Below are positions 26,974 through 40,376 of a DNA stretch of 64,000 nucleotides, piece after piece. How positions within the stretch are numbered: the first letter of the stretch is position 1; the number at the start of each line of letters is the position of its first letter. The DNA lies in NCBI GenBank assembly GCA_020630875.1, contig JAHDIH010000002.1, forward strand, positions 124,001 to 188,000, read 5' to 3'. Source of the DNA: Deltaproteobacteria bacterium. Lineage in GTDB: Bacteria; Myxococcota_A; Polyangia; Haliangiales; Haliangiaceae. The position numbers and the translations under genes are program-made. The notes beneath the pieces are model-generated. The model was not told the origin of the DNA and did no database searches. It saw nothing but the letters and a program-made list of their open reading frames with translations.

Positions 26974-28053
26974 ATGTTGTTTCGAATTACTAGTTCATTT
27001 TTAATTATGTTCGCCGTTAGTGCGTGTGACGAAAGTGCCGGCGGTGAGGTTCCAGACGGAGACACTTGTGAAGTTCACGCCGAATGCGGAAGTGAATCTT
27101 ATTGTGGGGCAGAAGGTACCTGCGTGGTAGCTACCGTTGGAACCCCTTGCGATACTTCGGAGCAATGTCCGGGGTCCTTAGAATGCACAGGAGCGGGCCT
27201 GTGCGGTTGTGATGGCGAACAGTTTAACGCGGCTCAGAAACCTGCGGACGTTCTGTTTGTTGGGGACCGCTCGGGAAGCATGTACTTTTCGGGTCCTGGG
27301 CAAATTCAGACCAATCCTAATCGTTGGAATGAGGCGAAAGACGCTATCGCGACAATGCTTCAAACTCAAGGCGACGTTAATTTTGGGTTGATGCTGTACC
27401 CCGACTTAGCGGGTAACCAACCTAACGTAGCGAACTGCAGCGTAGCTCAGCCCGTTGTTGGGATTGGAGGAACTAGCGCCGACATAATCAGTGCGCTGGA
27501 CAACAACACTCCACTAGAAAATGCCAATACCCCGATGGTTCAAATTCTTCAGCAGATTGAAAATACAAACTACTTCACGGACCCGAATCGAGAGCACGTG
27601 GTGGTTTTCATGACCGACGGACAGCATTCCACCTCGAACTGTGGTGGTAATCCCACTACAGACATTCCTGCGAGCGTTGCAGCGATGAAAGCCGCGGGAA
27701 TTACGACCTACGCAATCGGCTACGCAGGGGGAGACGTCACGACTCTCAATGCTATCGCTTCCAACGGCGGGACTGGTTCGTACATTCCTGCATCGGATGG
27801 GCCGGCTCTCGAATTAGCTCTTGCTGACATTGCGGGTACTGTTGGAAATTGCCGATACGCTTACGACGTTTCTACATCTGCAGGGACCATTGTCCTCGTT
27901 AATGGCGAGTTGGTCGAAGAAAATAATCCTGACGGTTATACGGTCAGTCCGGAGGGCGATGCGATCACTTTCACTGGTGCGAGCTGCAATACCCTACAGA
28001 ATACTGTGGCAAACGTGCAAATTGTAACGCAATGCCAAGTTTCCATCGACTAA
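26974..28053 (+). CDS. von Willebrand A-domain lipoprotein with Cys-rich N-terminus
   Basis: A 359-aa lipoprotein (signal MFAVSAC, Cys18). After a short linker a Cys-rich region (about residues 32-80; CEVHAECGSESYC, CDTSEQC, CTGAGLCGC) resembles the Dickkopf/EGF-like modules often seen in myxobacterial surface proteins. A VWA domain follows with a MIDAS-like DRSGSM and VVFMTDGQHS, so it probably binds divalent metal and a protein ligand. A strong AGGGGGAAAA ribosome site precedes the ATG. A hairpin terminator follows and the next gene is another lipoprotein. The ligand is unknown. Confidence 0.85.
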   Translation: MLFRITSSFLIMFAVSACDESAGGEVPDGDTCEVHAECGSESYCGAEGTCVVATVGTPCDTSEQCPGSLECTGAGLCGCDGEQFNAAQKPADVLFVGDRSGSMYFSGPGQIQTNPNRWNEAKDAIATMLQTQGDVNFGLMLYPDLAGNQPNVANCSVAQPVVGIGGTSADIISALDNNTPLENANTPMVQILQQIENTNYFTDPNREHVVVFMTDGQHSTSNCGGNPTTDIPASVAAMKAAGITTYAIGYAGGDVTTLNAIASNGGTGSYIPASDGPALELALADIAGTVGNCRYAYDVSTSAGTIVLVNGELVEENNPDGYTVSPEGDAITFTGASCNTLQNTVANVQIVTQCQVSID

Positions 28054-28079
28054 ATTAAAGTCCCTAAGTTACAGAAGAA

Positions 28080-28118
28080 GGCTCGCGGTATTATTTTCCG
28101 ACGAGCCCTCTTTCGTTT
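28080..28118 (+). terminator. probable terminator after the VWA lipoprotein gene
   Basis: GGCTCG (28080-28085) pairs with CGAGCC (28102-28107), with partial pairing inside, followed by a T-rich stretch (CTCTTTCGTTTCG). The stem is short and the U-run interrupted, so the call is moderate. Confidence 0.5.
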
Positions 28119-28175
28119 CGGCGTTCTTAACGCTCCGGGGTATCAAATTGGAATCAGGAAGTTTACCATTTAGCA

Positions 28176-29186
28176 ATGCTTTTTCGAATGAACGCGGCGC
28201 TAGCGCTACTAGCGGTTATCGGATGCGCATCGTCACCCAACGAGATAGAAGGCGGCGGCGATTCAAATATCGAGGTTAGCTTTGAAGACATTTCCGTAGC
28301 GCCAGGCGAAGAGAAGTACACTTGTCAAAGTGTAAATTTGAACAACGACGAACCATTGTATGTAAATATAGTGACGTCCGACTCAGGAAGTGGATGGCAC
28401 CATTCCAATTGGTTCTACGCTCCGGAAGATAAGTTTGCTGGTCCTGACGGCAGTTGGAAGTGCGCTGATAGAGGCTTTGACGCAGTGAGTGCTGGTATAG
28501 CTGGAGGGCCAATCTTCGCTCAGTCCACTCAATCCACAGGGGAAGCTCAAGTACTTCCAAGTAACACTGCTATTCGCATCCCCGCCAGGCATCAAATTAT
28601 CGGTACCGTTCACATGTTTAACGCTTCTGACGAGCCGGTATCCAGCGCGATGAAACTAACTCTTGGTACGATACAAAGAGACGAAGAAACTAAGGTAGTC
28701 GAACCGATCGTCTTGACTCACACGGCGTTGGCGTTACCAAAGAATAAGACGTCTCAATTTACGATGAATTGTTTGGCGACGGACCAAATTGGCGGAACGT
28801 TTGACTGGCCCATTCACTACGTTCTCCCTCATTATCACCAGTTGGGGACTTCCTTGTCGGTTCGCGCTATCGGTGGCGCACGGGATGGCGAAGAGATATT
28901 TAGTATCGAGGGGGCGGTTGGAGAACCTCATGGCAAAACACTCACACCGCCGTTTCAAAATCTGGGAATGGAGGGTTTCTCTGTATCCTGCAACTATCTG
29001 AGTCCGGGGAATTCTTCGGTTGGCTACGGGCCAGGAGCAAGTGATGAGATGTGCGTATTCTTTGCATTCTCTGAGGCTCCATTTAGCCTTGCAGGAGACG
29101 TTTTTTCAGGACCTGGCACAATAACAGAGAGCGATGCTACCTACGAGAGTAGAACTTCTTCATGCGATAGACTAATTGCGTTATGA
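28176..29186 (+). CDS. lipoprotein resembling copper type II monooxygenase (PHM/DBM-like)
   Basis: A 336-aa lipoprotein (AVIGC, Cys17) whose two halves look like the paired jelly rolls of peptidylglycine alpha-hydroxylating monooxygenase. All six copper-ligand positions can be matched: His75-His76 (WHHSNW) and His146 (TVHMFN) for one copper, His219 and His221 (LPHYHQLG) and Met292 (SDEMCVFF) for the other. Spacings (about 70, 73 and 71) are close to those of rat PHM (His108-172, 172-242, 244-314). EKYTCQSV at the N-terminus matches the family's start. In animals these enzymes hydroxylate peptide-glycine or dopamine using ascorbate; bacterial versions are uncharacterised. Substrate is unknown; it could also be a copper-binding non-enzyme. 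Confidence 0.8.
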   Translation: MLFRMNAALALLAVIGCASSPNEIEGGGDSNIEVSFEDISVAPGEEKYTCQSVNLNNDEPLYVNIVTSDSGSGWHHSNWFYAPEDKFAGPDGSWKCADRGFDAVSAGIAGGPIFAQSTQSTGEAQVLPSNTAIRIPARHQIIGTVHMFNASDEPVSSAMKLTLGTIQRDEETKVVEPIVLTHTALALPKNKTSQFTMNCLATDQIGGTFDWPIHYVLPHYHQLGTSLSVRAIGGARDGEEIFSIEGAVGEPHGKTLTPPFQNLGMEGFSVSCNYLSPGNSSVGYGPGASDEMCVFFAFSEAPFSLAGDVFSGPGTITESDATYESRTSSCDRLIAL

Positions 29187-29340
29187 AACTACCTGATTTG
29201 TGGACGCCTTAACGAAGCTAAACGTTGATTTTTCCTTCGACAAATGTGATGTCAACGAATCCGTACAACTTCCCATTGTTAGATGCAATGAAAGACATTA
29301 AATGACACCAAAAATAGATTTGATCCGTCACAATGTGAGT

Positions 29341-29787
29341 ATGAAAAATTCAATCATCTCTACAGTAGCCGTTTGCGCTCTTGCTTTCACTGCTTGCAAA
29401 AAGGCAGAAAAGGCCCCAGCAGCAAATACCGCTAACCAAGCCGACATCGAAGCAGCTCAGCAAGCAGCTCAAAGTGCAGAAGCGAAACTAGAAGCAGCTG
29501 CAGCAGACAAGACTGACATAGCAAACAAAGCAGACACGGCGATGGCCGACAAAGCTGGAACAATTGCTGACAAAGCAGGCGAAACTGCTACTAAAGCAGG
29601 CGAAATCGCAGATAAAGCGGGAGAAGCAGCTGATAAAGCCGGCATCAAAGACGTGACGCAAGGGGCTGTTGACCAAGCTAAAAGCGCTGCTGATACAATC
29701 AAAGGTACAGCGGATAAAGCTGGTGAACTTGCCAATACGGCAAAAGATGGTATTGACAAAGCTAAAATGAAAATCGGCACAAACTAA
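29341..29787 (+). CDS. Ala/Lys-rich repeat lipoprotein, LEA-like
   Basis: From ATG 29341 a 148-aa lipoprotein (CALAFTAC; Cys19). The mature part is almost entirely Ala, Lys, Asp, Gly and Thr in heptad/11-mer-like repeats of the ADKAGE type, predicted amphipathic helix like late-embryogenesis-abundant or apolipoprotein-type proteins. No cysteine other than the lipidated one. A strong terminator follows. It may be a periplasmic stress or spacer protein; function is inferred only from composition. Confidence 0.75.
   Translation: MKNSIISTVAVCALAFTACKKAEKAPAANTANQADIEAAQQAAQSAEAKLEAAAADKTDIANKADTAMADKAGTIADKAGETATKAGEIADKAGEAADKAGIKDVTQGAVDQAKSAADTIKGTADKAGELANTAKDGIDKAKMKIGTN
29544..29646 (+). 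repeat. in-frame ADKAGE-type tandem repeat
   Basis: About five degenerate copies of a 6-7 codon unit encoding A-D/T-K-A-G-x-x follow one another within the LEA-like lipoprotein gene. The unit is imperfect at the DNA level, so this is an old or selected protein repeat rather than a fresh tandem duplication. Confidence 0.65.
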
Positions 29788-29810
29788 GCACCGATTTCAT
29801 TTGTAATTAA

Positions 29811-29840
29811 AACGTCCTACCTTTTAGGTAGGACGTTTTT
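29811..29840 (+). terminator. Rho-independent terminator of the LEA-like gene
   Basis: AACGTCCTACCT (29811-29822) pairs perfectly with AGGTAGGACGTT (29826-29837) around a TTT loop and runs into TTTTT. Confidence 0.93.
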
Positions 29841-29963
29841 GCTTTCGGTTAATCAAACAACAGTGCTGTCAAAAGGTGTCAGAATACCATCACATTTTTC
29901 CTTTGAGCGACCGCAAAACAACTACTTGGAACTGGCACAGAATGTGTATCGATCTACTGCATA

Positions 29964-30092
29964 ATGTTGTACGTCGTACTCGTAGTATTTACGTCGGTCT
30001 TGGTTAGCTGGAGAATAGCTACGCCGTCACAAACAGAGCGCCGCTTAGGCGTCTCGGACGTAAAGCGTACGTCGCTTACTAAGGTTTACTAG
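29964..30092 (+). CDS. possible 42-aa small membrane protein
   Basis: An ATG frame encodes 42 residues with a hydrophobic N-terminus (MLYVVLVVFTSVLVSW) and a polar basic tail ending SLTKVY. It fills most of an otherwise empty 291-bp gap and overlaps the convergent murI 3' end by 14 bases. No ribosome site is seen, so it is only a candidate. Nothing else is recognised in the gap. Confidence 0.25.
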   Translation: MLYVVLVVFTSVLVSWRIATPSQTERRLGVSDVKRTSLTKVY

Positions 30093-30867
30093 TAGTGTGA
30101 ATGTCTACAAGAGTGGCTTTGCACTCCTCACCAAGAAACCGTTTTACCATCGCGTCAATCCCTGAGTCGTCGGTTACGTAAAGATCTAGTTTTCCTTCTC
30201 CATCCGCAGGGGAGAATTCACCCGCGGCAGTCGCCATAGCAGTTGCGGAATCACAAAGCGAAAGTTCGCAACCCAGCTGCTTTGACGCTTCCAATATAGT
30301 TTGACTAAGGAGCGGATAGTGCGTGCATCCGAGCACCAGCGTATCGATTTCATTCTCAAGCAAGGGCTCTAAGTAACGCTTCGCCGCTAGCAATGGAACC
30401 TCACCATCCGTCCATCCTTCTTCGGCAAGCGGAACGAAAAGTGGACAGGCCGTGGAATATACCTGAATTGTAGAGTCGACTTGAGCAATTGCTTCGGCAT
30501 AAGCGCCGGACCTTATTGTGCCGTTAGTACCAATTACCCCCACCTTTCCTGTACGCGTGGTAATTGCCGCTGAGATAGCTCCGGGACGAATCGCACCAAT
30601 TACTGGCACCGGACTAGTGGCTTGCAATGACTTAAGCCCAAAAGCCGTGGCTGTATTGCAGGCAATCATGGCGAGATCGATATTTTTAGACAAAAGAAAG
30701 TTGAGGCAAGCGTGAGAATAGTTGCTGACCGTAGCTGGACTTTTTGTGCCGTAAGGGACCCGAGCAGAATCTCCTAAGTAGACAATGTCTGCTTTGGGAT
30801 ATGCCGCTCGAACCGCTTTAACTACGGTGAGACCGCCTACTCCTGAGTCAAATATCCCAATGGGCAT
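30079..30867 (-). CDS. murI: glutamate racemase
   Basis: MurI makes D-glutamate for peptidoglycan by cofactor-independent racemisation with two cysteines. The 262-aa product from ATG 30867 starts with the usual PIGIFDSGVGGLTVVKA and has PYGTKS, the first catalytic Cys in ACNTATA and the second in LGCTHYPLL. A GAGGAGG lies 12 bases upstream and a GAGG closer. The open frame extends nine codons further. It is divergent from ogt across a very short gap. Identification is secure. Confidence 0.96.
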   Translation of the reverse strand: MPIGIFDSGVGGLTVVKAVRAAYPKADIVYLGDSARVPYGTKSPATVSNYSHACLNFLLSKNIDLAMIACNTATAFGLKSLQATSPVPVIGAIRPGAISAAITTRTGKVGVIGTNGTIRSGAYAEAIAQVDSTIQVYSTACPLFVPLAEEGWTDGEVPLLAAKRYLEPLLENEIDTLVLGCTHYPLLSQTILEASKQLGCELSLCDSATAMATAAGEFSPADGEGKLDLYVTDDSGIDAMVKRFLGEECKATLVDIHTTSKP

Positions 30868-30929
30868 ACCCTCAAATTGCCTCCTCAAACGCAAAAGAGC
30901 AAGTGAAATTATTCGGCGGTTTTGGCGTT

Positions 30930-31547
30930 ATGAAGACAAGGCGCTGTTTGCTGGTTGACCTAACGTTACTCGAAACTGAATATGTTGCTATGGACTCGGT
31001 ATCGCTGATCAAACGAATCAAATCGCCAGACCGAACGGAGATTTTTGTTTCCGAAATGACTAGTCCTTTGGGAGATATGGTGGGTTGTTCTACTTCAGAT
31101 GGAATTTTTAAGCTGACATTTGGCACGCTGCAGAATCTAAAGCGTCAAATCGAAGACCACGCCTCCAACCCAAAATTGCATTGTTCTAGAAATTCTCACT
31201 TACAGCAACTTGCCAAAGAGCTCGATGAGTATTTTTCGGGGCAAAGAAAAGCCTTTGAGGTGGCCATTGATGTGCAAGCAACCGAGTTTCGAACGCTCGT
31301 ATGGCGCAAGCTTAAGAATGTACCTTATGGAGATAGAATAACGTACTTACAGCAAGCTGAGATGGTAGGAAATCCGAAGGCGGTGCGCGCTGTAGCGGCT
31401 GCCAATGGCAAAAACCCAATAGCAGTAGTGCTGCCATGCCACCGAGTTGTTGGAGTCGGTGGAAACTTAACGGGGTACGCCTGGGGACTAGATAGGAAAC
31501 GGTGGTTATTGGATTTTGAACGTTCTAATCTTGGTTCCAACGAGTAG
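30930..31547 (+). CDS. ogt: methylated-DNA--[protein]-cysteine S-methyltransferase
   Basis: This suicide alkyltransferase repairs O6-methylguanine by moving the methyl to its own cysteine. The acceptor motif VVLPCHRVVGVGG is intact, followed by LTGYAWGLDRKRWLLDFE; the upstream FRTLVWRKLKNVPYGDRITY and GNPKAVRAVAAANGKNP segments are the helix-turn-helix and arginine-finger regions. Starts at GTG 30903, ATG 30930 and ATG 30987 are all possible; the family core begins near 31040. It shares a short divergent promoter region with murI. Whether to call it ogt or the C-terminal ada-type is a matter of naming; there is no Ada N-domain. Confidence 0.92.
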   Translation: MKTRRCLLVDLTLLETEYVAMDSVSLIKRIKSPDRTEIFVSEMTSPLGDMVGCSTSDGIFKLTFGTLQNLKRQIEDHASNPKLHCSRNSHLQQLAKELDEYFSGQRKAFEVAIDVQATEFRTLVWRKLKNVPYGDRITYLQQAEMVGNPKAVRAVAAANGKNPIAVVLPCHRVVGVGGNLTGYAWGLDRKRWLLDFERSNLGSNE

Positions 31548-31559
31548 GTGGGTATTTGT

Positions 31560-36946
<5,387 letters not shown>

Positions 36947-36949
36947 CGT

Positions 36950-38260
36950 TTACTTTGAAGAAGCATTCATGGTTAGTTTTTCAGGTCGCAGTGTAATCCC
37001 TACGTGGTAGTCGAGTTTTTGTTTTTGTCCCGTCAGACGAAATTTTCGAAGCACGAGGGCGGCGATTATTTTGGTTTCCATCATCGCAAAGTTTGCTCCA
37101 ATGCAAATGCGGGGTCCGCCACCAAACGGAAGGTAAGAGTACCGGTGGCGATGCTCTCTCTTTCCTAGTAGAAAACGGTCGGGGTTGAATACTTCTGGTG
37201 CATCCCAATGTTCAGGATTTCTGTGAAGCATGTAAGGCGACACCAAAACCATGGTTCCTGCCGTAATCTCATGTCCGCAAACTACATCGTCGGCTATGGC
37301 TTCTCTATCGAATGCCCATACCGGGGGGCTTACCCGCATGGACTCCTTAATCGTTCTTTCAGTATATTCTAACTGGGCAAGCTTCTCTAAGGTAATGGGA
37401 GCATCTCCTAGTACTTCGGCGATTTCTGATTCTACTTTTTCTAATACCGTCGGATTCTGATCTAGATGGTGAAACAGCCAAGACATTGCTACCGCTGTAG
37501 TTTCATGACCGGCAGCAAAAATCGTCATCATTTCGTCGCGCAGTTGCTGGTTGTTCATTTTGTCAGACGTGCTTTCTCCCGCAGACATAAACATTCCTAG
37601 AAAGTCATTCCCTAGCGCGCCGCTAGCTTGTCTCTCTTTTATAATTTCTTTCACGTGCTCATGGAGAAACTTAATTGCCTTTTTTCCTTCGATTGACTTT
37701 TTGGTAGGAAGCCAATCGGGTGGGGCAAAGAGGAAATGAACATGAGAATATTCCATCATAGCGTCAAATGCGCGGCTGAGGGCATCTCCCTCTTTGTCTA
37801 TAGTAGAGGAGAACATAGTTTGTGCGATAATGCGCATGGTCAGCATCGACATTTGTTGAAGTACGTCTATCGGACCCTGTCTCCAGTCCGTGAGCATGTC
37901 TTCCGCCATTTCTGACATTGTGGATACAAATTGCGCCAACATACTTTTGTGAAAAGCTGGCTGGGCCAACTTTCTCTGCCTTCGCCAGAAGTCTCCTTCG
38001 CTTGTTACCAGCCCATTTCCTAAAGTTCTTCTGAGGCCATCGTAACCACTACTTTTCCGGTAGTTCCAAGCCTGTTTCTGTAAGACGTGCTGGGCGACCA
38101 TTGGATCAGAAGTAAGAAGGGCCTTTTTTGAGCCTATCGAAAAATGACATGGCTCAAAGTTCCTTTGGTTTTCAATGACGAACTTGAGTTGGTCGGTTTG
38201 TGAACGAAAGACCGCTGCAATCGCTTCGGTTCCGCTGATGGTCCTGATATTGGGAGTCAT
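36950..38260 (-). CDS. cytochrome P450
   Basis: A 436-aa soluble P450. The heme Cys lies in FGGGPRICIGANFAM, the oxygen-activating I-helix has AGHETTAVAMSW, the ExxR pair is in TIKESMRVSPPVW, and a PERF-like PDRFL precedes the heme loop. The sequence is closer to fatty-acid/CYP102- or CYP4-like enzymes than to camphor-type ones. It lacks a fused reductase and no ferredoxin gene is near, so redox partners are elsewhere. Upstream lie two short palindromes and, beyond one lipoprotein gene, a TetR regulator, which may control it. Confidence 0.95.
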   Translation of the reverse strand: MTPNIRTISGTEAIAAVFRSQTDQLKFVIENQRNFEPCHFSIGSKKALLTSDPMVAQHVLQKQAWNYRKSSGYDGLRRTLGNGLVTSEGDFWRRQRKLAQPAFHKSMLAQFVSTMSEMAEDMLTDWRQGPIDVLQQMSMLTMRIIAQTMFSSTIDKEGDALSRAFDAMMEYSHVHFLFAPPDWLPTKKSIEGKKAIKFLHEHVKEIIKERQASGALGNDFLGMFMSAGESTSDKMNNQQLRDEMMTIFAAGHETTAVAMSWLFHHLDQNPTVLEKVESEIAEVLGDAPITLEKLAQLEYTERTIKESMRVSPPVWAFDREAIADDVVCGHEITAGTMVLVSPYMLHRNPEHWDAPEVFNPDRFLLGKREHRHRYSYLPFGGGPRICIGANFAMMETKIIAALVLRKFRLTGQKQKLDYHVGITLRPEKLTMNASSK

Positions 38261-38273
38261 ATTTGGCCTTATG

Positions 38274-38307
38274 TGAGGTTTCCCTCATGTTACCATATGC
38301 AGTGCAT
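38274..38307. promoter_or_regulatory. two short palindromes upstream of the P450 gene
   Basis: TGAGG-TTTC-CCTCA (38274-38287) and ATGCA-G-TGCAT (38297-38307) are perfect inverted repeats 14 and 37 bases upstream of the P450 start. They could be operator half-sites for the TetR protein encoded at 38959, but the arms are short. Confidence 0.35.
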
Positions 38308-38399
38308 CTGTCAACCAAACCCTTCTCAGGCCCAACTATTTTGCTTCTATCGCTATTTTACGCTTGCGCATGTCAGACCTTTCAGCAATAAACCGTCCC

Positions 38400-38954
38400 A
38401 TGAGAATCATCCTCATTATTCTTCTGGCAGGTTGTACGTCCTCAAGCACATCAGCTAAGAGCCCCCCACCCTCTTTGAAACAAACGGCGAAAATACCGGC
38501 AGTCAAAAAGAAGACACCAATGGTGGTAGAGCACTATCACGCCAGCGAAGACTCGCACTACACCATCACCATAGACACACTCAGAAATAAAATGATGTAC
38601 AGCGCAGACTCCATCGTCGCATCGCCAAGTGGAAACGACGGCGAATTAAAAAAGACAAAGCTTGGCAATGAGTCGCTCAAATCTGAGCAAGGAGCGGAAC
38701 TTGCTCGGATGGCCAAAGCGGTTGATTGGAACCACGTAGAGCAGTCCGGTTGCAGAGTCGCGGAACACGCACCGGAAGATTTACCGGGAGACCTCTGGTC
38801 CATTCGGTCTACAGCCAACAGTAAGTCGTATTGGTGTCCGAGGGGGACAAAGGTTAAAGGACTCAGCAATCTGGCTACAGCATTCGAGAAGTGGCGTACC
38901 AACGTAGATCCGGCAATCGCTATCATGACGGACTCGCAGCGCCAGAATCACTAA
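38400..38954 (+). CDS. hypothetical lipoprotein
   Basis: From ATG 38400 a 184-aa lipoprotein (IILIILLAGC; Cys12) with a Ser/Pro/Lys-rich linker (about residues 13-45) and a small globular domain containing two Cys (SGCRVAEH, YWCPRGTK) that may form a disulfide. No family recognised. It ends four bases before tetR and is probably co-transcribed with it; it lies divergent from the P450 gene. Confidence 0.65.
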   Translation: MRIILIILLAGCTSSSTSAKSPPPSLKQTAKIPAVKKKTPMVVEHYHASEDSHYTITIDTLRNKMMYSADSIVASPSGNDGELKKTKLGNESLKSEQGAELARMAKAVDWNHVEQSGCRVAEHAPEDLPGDLWSIRSTANSKSYWCPRGTKVKGLSNLATAFEKWRTNVDPAIAIMTDSQRQNH

Positions 38955-38958
38955 GCAG

Positions 38959-39564
38959 ATGACGCTTCCCCGTCGCGTGCCGGTTCAGGCTCGCAGTAAA
39001 AAACGCTACCAGGCTATCGTAGATGCCGCAGCAGACCTTTTTGGTCAACATGGCTTTGAGTCCACGACCATGGAACAAATTGCTGAGCAAGCGGGAACCT
39101 CTATTGGTTCCGTGTACCAGTTCTTCAAAGACAAAGAAGACGTCTTCCAGATAATGATCGAACAATTGTTGGAGCAGGCAGAGAATGTATTTTCATTGCT
39201 TCCTATGGATGAACTTCCACAAGACTGGCGCACATTGTTGAACTCGGCAATCGCTGGATTTTTGATTGCGTTAAGAAGAGAACCTAAATACAACGCAGCT
39301 GCCAGAAACATTCATATGTTCCCTACCTTCAGAGATAAGGAATTGGCATTGCAAACTCGTTTTGCTGTAAAGACTTCAGAAGTATTACGACACTACCGAC
39401 CAGAGCTTGCGGCTTCTACTGCGTTAAAAGCTGCAACCGTGGTGACAGAGATCTTTGGATCCAGCATGTTCCAAATTTCTGTTTTTGGGGAAGATAATAG
39501 AGCCAATCTCATAGAGGAAATGCCGCTGTTATTGTCGGCATATCTTGCTAAGTACCTAGAATGA
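38959..39564 (+). CDS. TetR/AcrR family transcriptional regulator
   Basis: A 201-aa regulator. The N-terminal helix-turn-helix is typical: ILxAAxxLF pattern as IVDAAADLFGQHGFESTTM, EQIAEQAGTSIGSVYQFFKDKEDVF. The C-terminal ~140 residues form the usual helical ligand domain. It probably represses a nearby gene; the P450 gene with palindromes in its leader, 700 bases away, is the best candidate in this window. Confidence 0.93.
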   Translation: MTLPRRVPVQARSKKRYQAIVDAAADLFGQHGFESTTMEQIAEQAGTSIGSVYQFFKDKEDVFQIMIEQLLEQAENVFSLLPMDELPQDWRTLLNSAIAGFLIALRREPKYNAAARNIHMFPTFRDKELALQTRFAVKTSEVLRHYRPELAASTALKAATVVTEIFGSSMFQISVFGEDNRANLIEEMPLLLSAYLAKYLE

Positions 39565-39619
39565 AACAGCTTGATTCGAATTCATTGTTTGTGGTCGTTT
39601 GACTCGGTACCATTCGCAA

Positions 39620-40372
39620 ATGGATGCCCTGGTACAAAGGCGAGTCGATGAAGATTCGCTTGATACTCGTGCCAGTGGACACAAAAGGGTGGTGTCGAGC
39701 ACGGCGATGCAGCGCTTGAGCATGGCGCAGAACGCTATAGACTATACAAAGTCGGTCGTTAAACACTCGGGCAATCAGGTAGAGGGCATATTAAAGAGCA
39801 AAGGCAACTCCATTTATCGTCGGAGGGTAGTTCGTGATGATTCGTATTGGAACATCGATCCCACGGTAGAACCGTTAGCAAAAGAAGATCCAGGGGCTTT
39901 CATTGCCGCGAAGGTACTAATCGCCAACGGTGGAAGTTGTACTGAAAACTCGTGGACGGCGTTTAATTATTTGCGAGCCCATGCTCTTGGCGAAACGATC
40001 CATGTCGCTAGGCACTCGATGGATCATGGTTTTGCGTTGATAGGCGAGCTTTGCGATTTTGAGAATGAGGAAGTAGCTGTAGCGGATCCGTGGCCAACAA
40101 GGGCGAAGGCTTGTTTGTGGGACGACTTTTTTGCTTACGAGTCTCTGCCCTTCGACAAGGTGAGAGTCGTACGGACAGAAGTTGCTGACGGGGAAGACAG
40201 GGCCAAAGTAATCGCAGGTGGTCTGTCTCTCAATTCTTCTGGCAAGAAAGTTTTGAAGCAAACTTTAACGAATGATGAAACCACAGACTACATTAGAGAC
40301 ACCCACGGACTATGGAGCACAAGGAGTAGCTTTAAAGAATATGGTGGCGTTATTTACGAAACAGAGGAATGA
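39620..40372 (+). CDS. papain/transglutaminase-like thiol protein, hypothetical
   Basis: A 250-aa protein with no signal peptide (ATG 39620; TTG 39599 possible). The N-terminal ~75 residues are polar and basic (VQRRVDEDSLD, AMQRLSMAQ). The C-terminal domain has the order of a Cys-His-Asp triad: NGGSCTENSW (Cys107), SMDHGFALIG (His136) and EVAVADPWP (Asp156). That arrangement occurs in papain-fold peptidases, transglutaminases and several secreted bacterial toxins. The polar VQRR-type N-terminus recalls cargo of contractile injection systems, but no such system is in the window. Function unknown. Confidence 0.55.
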   Translation: MDALVQRRVDEDSLDTRASGHKRVVSSTAMQRLSMAQNAIDYTKSVVKHSGNQVEGILKSKGNSIYRRRVVRDDSYWNIDPTVEPLAKEDPGAFIAAKVLIANGGSCTENSWTAFNYLRAHALGETIHVARHSMDHGFALIGELCDFENEEVAVADPWPTRAKACLWDDFFAYESLPFDKVRVVRTEVADGEDRAKVIAGGLSLNSSGKKVLKQTLTNDETTDYIRDTHGLWSTRSSFKEYGGVIYETEE

Positions 40373-40376
40373 TGGA

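Noticed and set aside
29469-29780. 103-codon open frame antisense to the LEA-like gene
   Set aside because: The repeat of the sense gene produces a repetitive Ala/Ser/Leu shadow; no start signal and no family.
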